Source: Streptomyces sp. NBRC 110035 (GTDB lineage Bacteria > Actinomycetota > Actinomycetes > Streptomycetales > Streptomycetaceae). From it: DNA of 64,000 nucleotides. The stretch's first letter is position 1. The number at the start of each line of letters is the position of its first letter. Below the pieces are notes generated by a model that did not search any database, was not told the DNA's origin, and saw nothing but the letters and a program-made list of their open reading frames with translations. Location: positions 62,001 to 126,000 of the forward strand of contig NZ_BBNN01000032.1 of NCBI RefSeq assembly GCF_000829695.1. The letters are read 5' to 3'. This document shows positions 32,824 to 42,900 of the stretch, one piece after another. Both the position numbers and the translations under genes were made by a program.

Positions 32824-35664
32824 TTACAGGGCTCCCTTGCGGGTGAGGTGGTTGAAGGCCAGCCATCCCGGGAGAACCGGCAGCCACAGGGTCAGCAGCC
32901 GGAACAGCAGTACCGCCGGCGCGGCGACCTCGCTGGGCAGGCCGACCGCGATCAGACCGACCGTCAGGGTCGCCTCGACCGCGCCCACACCACCCGGGGT
33001 GGGCGCCGCCGACCCCAGCGCGTTGCCCGCGAGGAAGACCACCGCCACGCCGGCGAGGCTGATCGACGTCGTCCCGTCGCCGAACGCCTGCACGGAGGCG
33101 TACAGACACAGTACGAAGCAGGCGGTCAGCAGCAGCATGCCACCGATGCCGGTGACCAGCTTCTGCGGGCGCTGCAGCACATCGAGCATCCGCGGCACGA
33201 CACCCGCGAAGAGCGACCGCACACGCGTGAAGAGGAACTTCCGCAGGAACGGCACCGAGGTCACCACCAGCACCAGCACCGCCACCGTCAGCAGACCCGC
33301 GATGACCGTACGGGACGGCGACAGCGAGGGCGTCTTCTCGGTACCGGTCAGATAACCGAACGCGAGCAGCATCAGGATGTGGCAGCCCAGCCCGAACAGC
33401 TGGGACGCCCCGACGCTCGCCACCGCGAGCCCCGGCCGCACCCCGGCACGCTGGAGGAACCTGGTGTTCAGGGCGACACCGCCCACCGCCGCCGGGGCGA
33501 CGATCTTCACGAAGGAACCGGCGACCTGCGCCGCCACCGTCCTGACGTACGGCACCCGCTCCGGCACGAATCCCAGCAGCGCCAGGGCGGCGGCGAAGTA
33601 GCTGGCCGCCGAGAACAGCACGGCCGCCGCCACCCAGCCCCACTCCGCGTTGGAGATCAGTGGCCCGAACTCGATATGGGTGAGCTGCGTCAGCAGGAAG
33701 TACCCGCCGATGGCGCCCGCGATGAAACTGATCAGCGTGCGCGGACGCACCCGCTCGAGGCGGACCGGCTCGACCGGCGCCTGCGGCCTGATCCGCAGCA
33801 CCTCGTGACGGATCTGCGTGAGCAGGTCCTCCTCGCGCGCCTCCTCCAGCGCCTCCTCGATCGCCCGCTTCTCGGCCCGCTGCTCGGCGCGTACGGCCTT
33901 CTTGCCGGACTTCCCCTCGAACCGCCCGTCGGCCGTGGACCCCCCGGAGTGGCCCGCGGCCTGCTCCGTGCGCAGCAGCCTGGTCTGCCGGGAGGCCTCC
34001 AGGACCGCCTCACGTTCGCGCTCCGCCCGCTCCCGTGCGAGCCGGCGCAGCGTCGCGCGCGTGGAGCGGCTCAGCGCGATCGGCTGGAGCATCGGCAGGC
34101 AGTCCGCCACGGCGTCGGGGCCGAGCACGCTCAGCGCGGAGGCCACCGCGCGTTCGGCGCCCACCCGGAGCCCCAGCGTCACCAGCAACTGGGAGACGTC
34201 CATGCGCAGCAGCACCTCGCCGGCCGCGATCTCCCCGATCCGCAGATCGGTGAGGATCACCGCGCCGGAACGGTCCACCAGGATCGCGTCGCCGACCAGC
34301 CTGCGGTGCGCGATCCGGCGGGACTGCAGCGCCTGCACCTGATGCCAGGCGCCGCGCAGCAGTTCGTCGGTGATCTCCTCGTCCGGCAGCGAGTCGAGGG
34401 TGCGCCCGCCGCTGTGCTCGTAGACGAGCATCACCGCGTCGGGGCCGAGCTCGGACATCGCGATCAGCTTCGGCGCGTTGGCACCGGCCGCGATGGCCGC
34501 GTACGCCAGCAGTGCCTCCTGCTCGAGTGCCTGGCGCAGGGACTGGAGGCTGCTGCGGGTGGCGAAGCCGCGCAGGGTCAGATTGCGCCACGCACGGTAG
34601 AAGAACCCCTGTGCCTGCTGCTCGCGGTCGACCACCGTCACGTCCAGCGGCGGACCGTCCTCCAGGGTGACGAAGTACCGGCGGCCCCGGTCCCCGGCCT
34701 CGGCGGCGTCCGGCGCCTCCTGGCGGGACGCGCTCACCGGATGGAAGCCGACCGTCCGCAGGCCCGCCATCAGGGTCTGCCCGGTGGGACGCACATTGGG
34801 CGAACCGACCGCATAGAGCGTGCCGTACGCGACGGTCCAGCCGAGCAGCACCGTCAGGATGACCGAGAACGGAGTCGTGTACCCGGTGACCAGCATGGAG
34901 AAGGCGTCGAGGAGCAGCACGACACACAGCACCGCGCGCCATCGGGGCCTGCGGGACATGCCGACGGCCGTCATGTAGGCGATGACGGGCGCCAGATAGC
35001 CGTGCACCGGATCGGTGAGGGCGTGGACGTCGCCGGGGGAGGGCTGGGTCAGCGCCTCCTGGATCGAGTCGGGGGCCGCCCGCGCGACCCACAGATCGGT
35101 GGCGAGTGTCACCCCGTGCGCGAGGACCGCGGCGAGCACACCGTCCGCGATCCGCAGCCCGTCCCGTTTGATCAGCCGTTCGATGGCGAAGGCGACCGGC
35201 ACGAGGAGGATCGCGATGCTGGAGGCCAGACCGGCGATCTTGATGAGCAGGTCCGGAGCCTGACCGGTGCCCTTGGTGATGTCCTGTTCCAGCCCCGAGG
35301 TGGTGCCGTGGGCGAACGTGGCGATCGCCAGCAGCACCCCGATGGCGAACACGCCCACCAGGAGCCGCACGAGATCGGACGGACGGTGCACGCGCGCGGG
35401 GAGCAGGGGCTCGTCGCCCTCCACCTCGTCGACGTGCGCCGGATCGGTACCGCTCCTGCCGTCGGTGCCGTGGGCGCCCGGAGCGGCCTGCTTCCCGGTC
35501 CCGGCCGTCCCGGTGCCGGCGTCCTCGGTGCCGGCGTGCTGTGGATCGGTGTCGTGCGGATCGGTGCCCCGGGGACCCGGGCGGTCGGTACGACCGGTGT
35601 CCGGGCGCGCCGAAGCGGCAGGGGTGCCCGCCGCGTCCCCTGGGTGCGCACCCTGCTCCGTCAT
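32824..35664 (-). CDS. Membrane / kinase-like / lysyl-PG-synthase-TM (flippase-like) fusion protein
   Basis: A 946-aa protein. An acidic Gly/Thr-rich N-terminus (1-100) leads to about six membrane helices (about 110-300). A cytoplasmic segment (about 330-600) has the outline of a kinase-like fold (ALLAYAAIAAGANAPKLIAM...VYEHSGG...AHRRLVGDAILVD...ILTDLRIGE), but the HRD and DFG motifs are not intact. A Glu/Arg-rich coiled coil (about 600-670) leads to the UPF0104/LPG_synthase_TM domain with about eight helices (680-940), related to MprF flippases. It may move or modify lipids. ATG 35664 is likely; GTG 35688 is an alternative. Confidence 0.85.
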   Translation of the reverse strand: MTEQGAHPGDAAGTPAASARPDTGRTDRPGPRGTDPHDTDPQHAGTEDAGTGTAGTGKQAAPGAHGTDGRSGTDPAHVDEVEGDEPLLPARVHRPSDLVRLLVGVFAIGVLLAIATFAHGTTSGLEQDITKGTGQAPDLLIKIAGLASSIAILLVPVAFAIERLIKRDGLRIADGVLAAVLAHGVTLATDLWVARAAPDSIQEALTQPSPGDVHALTDPVHGYLAPVIAYMTAVGMSRRPRWRAVLCVVLLLDAFSMLVTGYTTPFSVILTVLLGWTVAYGTLYAVGSPNVRPTGQTLMAGLRTVGFHPVSASRQEAPDAAEAGDRGRRYFVTLEDGPPLDVTVVDREQQAQGFFYRAWRNLTLRGFATRSSLQSLRQALEQEALLAYAAIAAGANAPKLIAMSELGPDAVMLVYEHSGGRTLDSLPDEEITDELLRGAWHQVQALQSRRIAHRRLVGDAILVDRSGAVILTDLRIGEIAAGEVLLRMDVSQLLVTLGLRVGAERAVASALSVLGPDAVADCLPMLQPIALSRSTRATLRRLARERAEREREAVLEASRQTRLLRTEQAAGHSGGSTADGRFEGKSGKKAVRAEQRAEKRAIEEALEEAREEDLLTQIRHEVLRIRPQAPVEPVRLERVRPRTLISFIAGAIGGYFLLTQLTHIEFGPLISNAEWGWVAAAVLFSAASYFAAALALLGFVPERVPYVRTVAAQVAGSFVKIVAPAAVGGVALNTRFLQRAGVRPGLAVASVGASQLFGLGCHILMLLAFGYLTGTEKTPSLSPSRTVIAGLLTVAVLVLVVTSVPFLRKFLFTRVRSLFAGVVPRMLDVLQRPQKLVTGIGGMLLLTACFVLCLYASVQAFGDGTTSISLAGVAVVFLAGNALGSAAPTPGGVGAVEATLTVGLIAVGLPSEVAAPAVLLFRLLTLWLPVLPGWLAFNHLTRKGAL

Positions 35665-35863
35665 GGCCTCGTCTTGATCTCGTATCACCGGTTCACCGCC
35701 CGCACGATGGTGGCATGCCGTACCGCCGCACACGGGCGGCAGGGGCGACGTGCGGGGTCGCACAGTCTGCCCGACACATGGTTCCCGGGCGAGGCGTACG
35801 TACGCCCCGGTGCCCGGGACGGCGCCGGCCGTGTTGTCGGTGGGGTGGTGCAGGATGGGCAGG

Positions 35864-36286
35864 ATGAGCCAGCAGAGCCTTCCGTCCGACACCGGCCCGG
35901 CGCACGCGGGCACCCTGCCCGAGTACGCCGAGCGGGTCCTCGACGCGGCCGAGCGGATCCCGCCGGGCCGCGTCCTGACGTACGGCGACGTGGCCGAATG
36001 GCTGGAGGAGGGCGGCCCCCGGCAGGTCGGGCGCGTGATGGCGCTCTACGGGGGAGCCGTCCCGTGGTGGAGGGTCGTCCGCGCGGACGGGACGCTGCTG
36101 CCGGGCCACGAACTGCGAGCCCTCGACCACTACCGCGCGGAGGGCACTCCCCTGAGGGAGGCGGGCCGGGCCGCCGAGCGGCACCTGCCGCGCCTCGACA
36201 TGAAGCGCGCGCGGTGGGACGGCGGCGGGTCCGCGGAGGACGGCGGCCGGTTCCCGCCGTCGGACGTACCGCCGGGCGGCCTGTGA
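35864..36286 (+). CDS. Alkyltransferase-like protein (ATL)
   Basis: A 140-aa protein homologous to the DNA-binding domain of O6-alkylguanine-DNA methyltransferase: RIPPGRVLTYGDVAEWL (helix-turn-helix and start of the arginine finger region), GGPRQVGRVMALYGGAVPWWRVVRADG. The PCHR acceptor site reads PWWR, so the alkyl-accepting Cys is missing. ATL proteins bind O6-alkylguanine and hand the lesion to nucleotide excision repair. ATG 35864 is the likely start; ATG 35855 is an alternative. It is divergent from the flippase-like gene and precedes adnA, so it sits in a DNA repair context. Confidence 0.9.
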   Translation: MSQQSLPSDTGPAHAGTLPEYAERVLDAAERIPPGRVLTYGDVAEWLEEGGPRQVGRVMALYGGAVPWWRVVRADGTLLPGHELRALDHYRAEGTPLREAGRAAERHLPRLDMKRARWDGGGSAEDGGRFPPSDVPPGGL

Positions 36287-36505
36287 CCCGTACGGGGGAA
36301 ACAGGGCACCTCCGCGCCATGACGTACGTTCGTGAGGCGGGTGACACGCGTGCCGTGTGTGCCGGGAGGGAAGAAACGGACGTTCCGCTTCCGCACTCTC
36401 CGTGGGCGCGGCGTCAACCGCACGTGTCCCTCCCGACCCCGCGGCCACCGCCCTCCACCCGCGGTGGAACGGCAACCAGCACACCCACCAGGACCGGCGA
36501 ACCAC

Positions 36506-39500
36506 GTGAGCTCCTCTTTCTCCACCAACGGCCTGTCGCACCCCAAGGTGCGACGGGGGAACCCTGGCGCTCATCGACTGGTCCGTACCCCGCCGGCCCG
36601 TACATCCCCCCCTCGGTTGGACGCCGCACAGCGTTCCGTGGTTGACCACCGGACCGGACCGATGCTCGTCCTCGCAGGTCCGGGCACCGGGAAGACGACC
36701 ACACTGGTCGAGTCGGTGGCTGCGCGCATCGCCCGGGGAGGCGACCCCGAACGCATTCTCGTGCTGACGTTCAGCCGCAGGGCGGCGGTCGAGCTGCGCG
36801 ACCGCATGGCCCTGCGCACAGGGGCCGCGCGCGCCCCGCGGGCGACCACGTTCCACTCGCTGTGCTACGCCCTGATCCGCGCCCACCAGGACAGCGACCT
36901 CTTCGTCGAGCCGCTGCGACTGCTGTCGGGCCCCGAGCAGGACGTCACCGTCCGTGAGCTGCTCGCCGGCCAGGTCGACCTGGAGCGCCTCGGCCTGGCG
37001 CACGTGCGCTGGCCGGACGAACTGCGCGCCTGCCTGACCACCCGCGGCTTCGCCGACGAGGTCCGCGCGGTGCTCGCCCGCAGCCGCGAGCTGGGCCTCG
37101 GCCCCGACGCCCTGGACGCCTTCGCCCGCCGCATCGGTCGCCCCGACTGGCGTGCCGCGTCCGCCTTCCTCGCCGAGTATCTCGACGTCCTCGACCTGCA
37201 GGGCGTCCTCGACTACGCCGAACTGGTCCACCGCGCGGTGCTCCTCGCCCGCCGCCCCGAGACCGCCCGGCAGCTCGCCGCACGGTACGACGCCGTGTAC
37301 GTGGACGAGTACCAGGACACCGACCCGGCGCAGGTACGGCTGCTGCAGGCGCTGGCCGGCGGCGGCCGTACCCTGGTCGCCCTCGGCGACCCGGACCAGT
37401 CGGTCTACGCCTTCCGGGGCGCGGACGTGAACGGCATCCTGGACTTCCCCGACGCGTTCCCCCGCGCGGACGGCCGCCCGGCCCCGGTCGAGGTGCTGCG
37501 CGTCGCGCGCCGCTCCGGCGCGGCCCTGCTGGCCGCCACCCGCCTGGTCACCCAGCGCATGCCGCTGCCCCGCCTGCCCGCCGAGAAGGTCCGCGCCCAC
37601 CGGGAGCTCACCCCGGTACGGGACGGCGGCCGGGCCGAGGTCCACACGTACCCGACCTCCGGCACGGAGCTGGACAACATCGCCGACATCCTGCGCAGGG
37701 CCCACCTGGAGGACGGCGTCGCCTGGCGGGACATGGCCGTCCTGGTGCGGGCCGGCTCCCGCACCCTCCCCGTCGTCCGTCGCGCCCTCACCTCGGCGGG
37801 CGTCCCGGTGGACGTCGACGGCAACGACCTTCCGCTGCGCCATGAACCGGCGGTGACGCCTCTGCTCACGGCGCTGCGAGCGGTGGCGACGGCGGAGGCG
37901 GCCGGCGGGCCGGGGGAGGAGCCGGATGCCTCAGGACAGGAGAAGGAGCAGGCACGGGGGCAACGCTGCTGGCTCGACACCGAGACCGCGCTCACCCTGC
38001 TCGCCTCTCCTCTCGCCGGCATGGACGCCGCCGACCTGCGCCGCCTCGGCCGGGCCCTGCGCGAGGAGGAGCGGGCCGCGGGCAACGCGCTGCCGCCGCC
38101 CTCGGACGACCTCCTCGCGCGGGCGCTGGCCGAACCCGAACGGCTGGTCGTGCACGACCCCGCGTACGCGCGCGGAGCCCAGCGGCTCGGCACGCTGCTG
38201 CGCACGGCACGCGAACGCCTGGCGAACGGCGGCACCGCCGAGGAGGCGTTGTGGGACCTGTGGGACGGCACCCCGTGGCCGACGCGCCTGGAACGCTCCG
38301 CCCGCCGCGGCGGCGCGGCCGGACGCAACGCCGACCGGGACCTCGACGCGGTGTGCGCCCTGTTCGCGACCGCCGCCCGCGCGGAGGAACGCACCGGGGG
38401 CCGCGGCGCCCTGAACTTCCTGGAGGAGATCGACGCCGAGGACATCGCCGCCGACACCCTCACCCGCCGCGCCGTGCGCCCCGACGCCGTACGCCTGATG
38501 ACCGCGCACCGGGCGAAGGGCCTGGAGTGGCGGCTCGTCGTCGTGGCCGGTGTCCAGGAAGGCCTGTGGCCCGACCTGCGCCGCCGCGGCTCCCTGCTGG
38601 AGGCCGACCGCATCGGCCGCGACGGGCTCGCCGAACCGCTCACCCCCGGCGCGCTCCTCGCCGAGGAACGCCGCCTGTTCTACGTCGCCGCCACCCGCGC
38701 GCGTGAACGGCTCGTCGTGACGGCCGTGAAGGCCCCCGCCGACGACGGCGACCAGCCCTCCCGCTTCCTGACCGAACTCGGAGTCGAGCCCAAGGACGTC
38801 ACCGGGCGCCCACGCCGCCCGCTGTCCGTCGCCGCGCTCGTCGCGGAGCTGCGCGCCACCACCGTCGACCCGCGCGTCTCCGGCACCCTCAGGGAGGCCG
38901 CCGCCCGCCGGCTCGCCCGGCTCGCGGCCCTCACCGACGAGGAGGGCCGCCCCCTGGTGCCGTCCGCACACCCCTACCGCTGGTGGGGCATGTACGAGCC
39001 CACCCGGAGCAAGGTGCCGCTGCGCAGCCGCGACCAGCCCGTCGTGCTCTCCGGCAGCGCCCTCGACCAGCTCGCCAACACCTGTGCCCTGCAGTGGTTC
39101 CTCGGCCGGGAGGTGAAGGCCGACGCTCCCGCGACCGCCGCCCAGGGCTTCGGCAACGTGGTGCACGTCCTCGCCGACGAGGTGGCCTCCGGACACACCC
39201 CGGCCGACCTCGCCGTCCTCATGGAACGGCTCGACTCCGTGTGGAACGCGCTCGCCTTCGACGCGCCGTGGAAGTCCCGGCAGGAGAAGCAGAACGCGCG
39301 CGTGGCCCTCGAACGTTTCCTGAAGTGGCACGTCATGGACCGCGCCGGCCGCACCCCGGTGGCCAGCGAGCACGACTTCGACGTCCGCCTCGAAGCAGGC
39401 GACTACGAGGTCCGCATCCGCGGCCAGATGGACCGCGTCGAAGCGGACGGCGAGGGACGCGCCTACGTCGTCGACTTCAAGACCGGCAAGCACGCCCCCA

Positions 39501-39856
39501 GCTCCGCCGAGGTGGCCCGCCACCCCCAGCTCGCCGTCTACCAGCTCGCCGTGCAGGCGGGAGCCGTCGACGAGGTCTTCGACGGCTCCCGCCCCGGGAC
39601 GGGCGGCGCCGAACTGGTCCAGCTGCGCCGGCCCGCAGCCAAGCGGGACGGCGGAGAGACCCTGCCCAAGGTGCAGGCCCAGGAGCCGCTGGAGAGAGAG
39701 GGGGAGCAGGGCGAGTGGGTCGGCGACCTGCTCGCCACGGCCGCCGGAAAGGTCCTCGACGAACGCTTCGCCCCGAGCGCGGGCCAGCACTGCACCCACT
39801 GCGCCTTCCGCGCCTCGTGCAGCGCACGTCCCGAGGGGCGGCACGTGATCGAGTGA
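36506..39856 (+). CDS. adnA: AdnA-like helicase-nuclease subunit
   Basis: A 1116-aa protein. A UvrD/Rep-type motor has Walker A GPGTGKT (about 58-64), DEYQDT (about 266-271), GDPDQSVYAFRGA, the HRAKGLEW motif and YVAATRARERL. The C-terminal RecB-like nuclease (about 850-1110) has the catalytic strand VVDFKTGK (about 988). Cys in ANTCALQWF (about 859) and a late HCTHCAFRASC cluster form an iron-sulfur staple as in AddB-type nucleases. With AdnB it resects double-strand breaks in actinobacteria. GTG 36506 is the best start by position, with a weak ribosome site; the frame upstream looks like leader sequence. Confidence 0.93.
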   Translation: MSSSFSTNGLSHPKVRRGNPGAHRLVRTPPARTSPPRLDAAQRSVVDHRTGPMLVLAGPGTGKTTTLVESVAARIARGGDPERILVLTFSRRAAVELRDRMALRTGAARAPRATTFHSLCYALIRAHQDSDLFVEPLRLLSGPEQDVTVRELLAGQVDLERLGLAHVRWPDELRACLTTRGFADEVRAVLARSRELGLGPDALDAFARRIGRPDWRAASAFLAEYLDVLDLQGVLDYAELVHRAVLLARRPETARQLAARYDAVYVDEYQDTDPAQVRLLQALAGGGRTLVALGDPDQSVYAFRGADVNGILDFPDAFPRADGRPAPVEVLRVARRSGAALLAATRLVTQRMPLPRLPAEKVRAHRELTPVRDGGRAEVHTYPTSGTELDNIADILRRAHLEDGVAWRDMAVLVRAGSRTLPVVRRALTSAGVPVDVDGNDLPLRHEPAVTPLLTALRAVATAEAAGGPGEEPDASGQEKEQARGQRCWLDTETALTLLASPLAGMDAADLRRLGRALREEERAAGNALPPPSDDLLARALAEPERLVVHDPAYARGAQRLGTLLRTARERLANGGTAEEALWDLWDGTPWPTRLERSARRGGAAGRNADRDLDAVCALFATAARAEERTGGRGALNFLEEIDAEDIAADTLTRRAVRPDAVRLMTAHRAKGLEWRLVVVAGVQEGLWPDLRRRGSLLEADRIGRDGLAEPLTPGALLAEERRLFYVAATRARERLVVTAVKAPADDGDQPSRFLTELGVEPKDVTGRPRRPLSVAALVAELRATTVDPRVSGTLREAAARRLARLAALTDEEGRPLVPSAHPYRWWGMYEPTRSKVPLRSRDQPVVLSGSALDQLANTCALQWFLGREVKADAPATAAQGFGNVVHVLADEVASGHTPADLAVLMERLDSVWNALAFDAPWKSRQEKQNARVALERFLKWHVMDRAGRTPVASEHDFDVRLEAGDYEVRIRGQMDRVEADGEGRAYVVDFKTGKHAPSSAEVARHPQLAVYQLAVQAGAVDEVFDGSRPGTGGAELVQLRRPAAKRDGGETLPKVQAQEPLEREGEQGEWVGDLLATAAGKVLDERFAPSAGQHCTHCAFRASCSARPEGRHVIE

Positions 39857-39984
39857 GCGGCCCGGTGGGGGACGTCAGGCCGACGGGGACGCCCACGACC
39901 GGCGTGACGCATCGCACCACCCGCGCCGACCTGCGGTTCTCCGGCCGACGCGGGGCGGTGCGGCCTTCTGTCGGTGGCCGCCGC

Positions 39985-39990
39985 TAGCCT
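39985..39990 (+). promoter_or_regulatory. Candidate -10 (TAGCCT) for leaderless adnB mRNA
   Basis: TAGCCT, 6 nt, then GTG 39997; no ribosome site in the gap. It would give adnB its own promoter besides readthrough from adnA. Confidence 0.4.
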
Positions 39991-39996
39991 CTGCGT

Positions 39997-42900
39997 GTGC
40001 ACGCACGCATCAGCGATCCCGAGCAGCTCAAGGAGCTCCTCGGGATCCCCTTCACCCCCGAGCAGACGGCCTGCATCATCGCGCCGCCCGCTCCTCAGGT
40101 GATCGTGGCCGGAGCCGGTTCCGGCAAGACGACGGTGATGGCGGCACGCGTGGTGTGGCTGGTCGGCACCGGCCAGGTCGCCCCCGAACAGGTGCTCGGC
40201 CTCACCTTCACCAACAAGGCCGCCGGTGAACTCGCCGAACGCGTCCGCAAGGCGCTGATCAAGGCAGGCGTCACCGATCCGGACACCATCGACCCCGACA
40301 ACCCGCCGGGCGAACCGGTGATCTCCACCTACCACGCCTTCGCGGGCCGCCTCCTGACCGACCACGGGCTGCGCATCGGCCTCGAACCGACCTCCAGGCT
40401 CCTCGCCGACGCCACCCGCTACCAGCTCGCCGCGCGGGTGCTGCGCGAGGCCCCCGGCCCGTACCCCGCCCTCACCCGTTCCTTCCCCGACCTGGTCGGG
40501 GACCTCCTCACCCTCGACGGCGAGCTCTCCGAGCACCTCGTGCGGCCCGAGGACCTGCGCGGCCACGACACCGAGCTGCTGCGCATCCTGGAGAACACCA
40601 AGCTCACCAACGCCGACCTGCGCAAAGTGCCCGAAGCGGCCGCCGCGCGGCGCGAACTCGCCGATCTCGTCCTGCGCTACCGGGCCGCCAAACGCGAGCG
40701 CGACCTGCTCGACTTCGGCGACCAGATCGCCCTCTCGGCACGGCTCGGCCACATCCCCGAGGTGGGCCGCGCCCTGCGCGACGAGTTCCGCGTGGTCCTC
40801 CTCGACGAGTACCAGGACACCTCGGTCGCCCAGCGCGTCCTCCTCGCCGGCCTGTTCGGCGGCGGCACCGGCCACCCGGTGACCGCCGTGGGCGACCCCT
40901 GCCAGGCGATCTACGGCTGGCGCGGTGCCTCCGTCGCCAACCTCGACGACTTCCCCGAGCACTTCGCACGGGCCGACGGCAGCCCCGCCACCCGCCAGTC
41001 GCTCAGCGAGAACCGGCGCAGCGGCGGTCGACTGCTGGACCTCGCCAACGGTCTCGCCGCGCCCCTGCGGGCCATGCACGCGGGCGTGGAGGCACTCCGC
41101 CCGGCCCCGGGAGCCGAACGGGACGGCACCGTGCGCTGCGCCCTGCTGCACACCCACGCCGAGGAACTCGACTGGATCGCCGACTCCATCGCCCACCTCG
41201 TACGCACCGGCACGGCGCCCGGCGAGATCGCCGTCCTGTGCCGCACGGCGACCGACTTCGCCGGAATCCAGAGCGTCCTCGTCGCCCGGGACGTCCCCGT
41301 CGAGGTCGTCGGCCTGTCCGGGCTGCTCCACCTGCCCGAGATCGCCGACCTGGTCGCCGTCTGCGAGGTCCTCCAGGACCCCGGTGCCAACGCCTCGCTC
41401 GTCCGCCTGCTGACCGGCCCGCGCTGGCGCATCGGCCCGCGCGACCTCGCCCTCCTCGGCCGCCGCGCGCGCCTGATCGTGTCCCCCGCGCGCGTGGACG
41501 GCGAGGACGACCCCGACCGCCGTCTCGCCGAGGCCGTCGAGGGAACCGACCCGTCCGAGGTGATCTCGCTCGCCGACGCCCTCGACACGTTCCTGGAGAC
41601 CCCGCTCGACGGCCACAGGGACGACGACGGGCTGCCCTTCTCGCCGGACGCGCGCGTACGCTTCGCCCGGCTGGCCACCGAACTGCGCGACCTGCGCCGC
41701 TCCCTGGCCGACCCACTGATGGACATCCTGCACCGCGTCCTGGCCGTCACCGGCCTCGAGATCGAACTGTCGGCGTCCCCGCACGCCCTGGCCGCCCGCC
41801 GCCGCGAGACCCTGTCCAACTTCCTCGACATCGCCGCCTCCTTCGCCGCCGGGGACGGCGAGGCGACCCTGCTCGCCTTCCTCGGCTTCCTGCGCACCGC
41901 CGCCCAGTACGAGAAGGGCCTCGACAACGCGCTGCCCGGCGGCGAGAACACCGTCAAGGTGCTCACCGCGCACAAGTCCAAGGGCCTGGAGTGGGACGTC
42001 GTGGCCGTCCCCGGACTGGTCACCGGCACCTTCCCCAGCGGCCAGGGCCGCGAGAAGTGGACCGCGCAGGGCAAGGTGCTGCCGCACGGGCTGCGCGGCG
42101 ACGCCGACACCCTGCCCGACGTCGGATCCTGGGACTCCCGGGGCCTGAAGGCCTTCCACGAGGCGATGAAGGACCACCAGCACACCGAGGAGCTCCGCCT
42201 CGGCTACGTCACCTTCACCCGCCCCCGCTCGCTGCTGCTCGGCTCCGGCCACTGGTGGGGGCCCTCGCAGAAGAGACCGCGCGGGCCGTCCGCGTTCCTC
42301 CAGGCCCTCCACGACCACTGCGCCGCCGGGTACGGCGAGACCGAGGCCTGGGCCGACGAGCCCGCCGAGGACGACGAGAACCCTGCCCTGCAGCGGTCCG
42401 GCCAGGACCAGATGTGGCCCCTCCCGCTGGACGACGACGCCCTCGCCCGCCGCCGCGCCGCCGCCGACACCGTCCTGGCCCACCTCGAGAGCCTCGCCGT
42501 CCACCCCGCAGACCGCCCCCCGGCCGTACCCGCCCAGGACACGTACGACGACCCGGACTGGCCCCCGCCCCCGGACGACGAGGACGTCCCGCCCGACGAC
42601 GTCGACCTCTTCGCCGACGACGTGGCCGGCGAGGCCGACGAGGACGACTGGCACTCCTGGACCGCCGACCGCCCCACCGACGGCCTCCCCTCCGCCGGCC
42701 CGCCCGCCGGCCCGCCCCTCGGCGGTCTCCCGGCCGGCCGCCGTCCCACCGTCCCGCACCAGGCGACGGCCCCGGAGCCCGCCGCGCACCACGGCACCCC
42801 TGCATCCGCTCCGCGCCCGGACCCCGCAGCCCCCGGCCCCGAGGCCCCGGACCTCCGGGCGGAGCCCGCCGCACCCCGCCTCACCCCGGAGGAGGCCCGT

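Noticed and set aside
31261..36645. A 1794-codon open frame on the plus strand
   Set aside because: It is antisense to the S33 peptidase and flippase-fusion genes, with no domain similarity and wrong-frame composition; a GC artefact.
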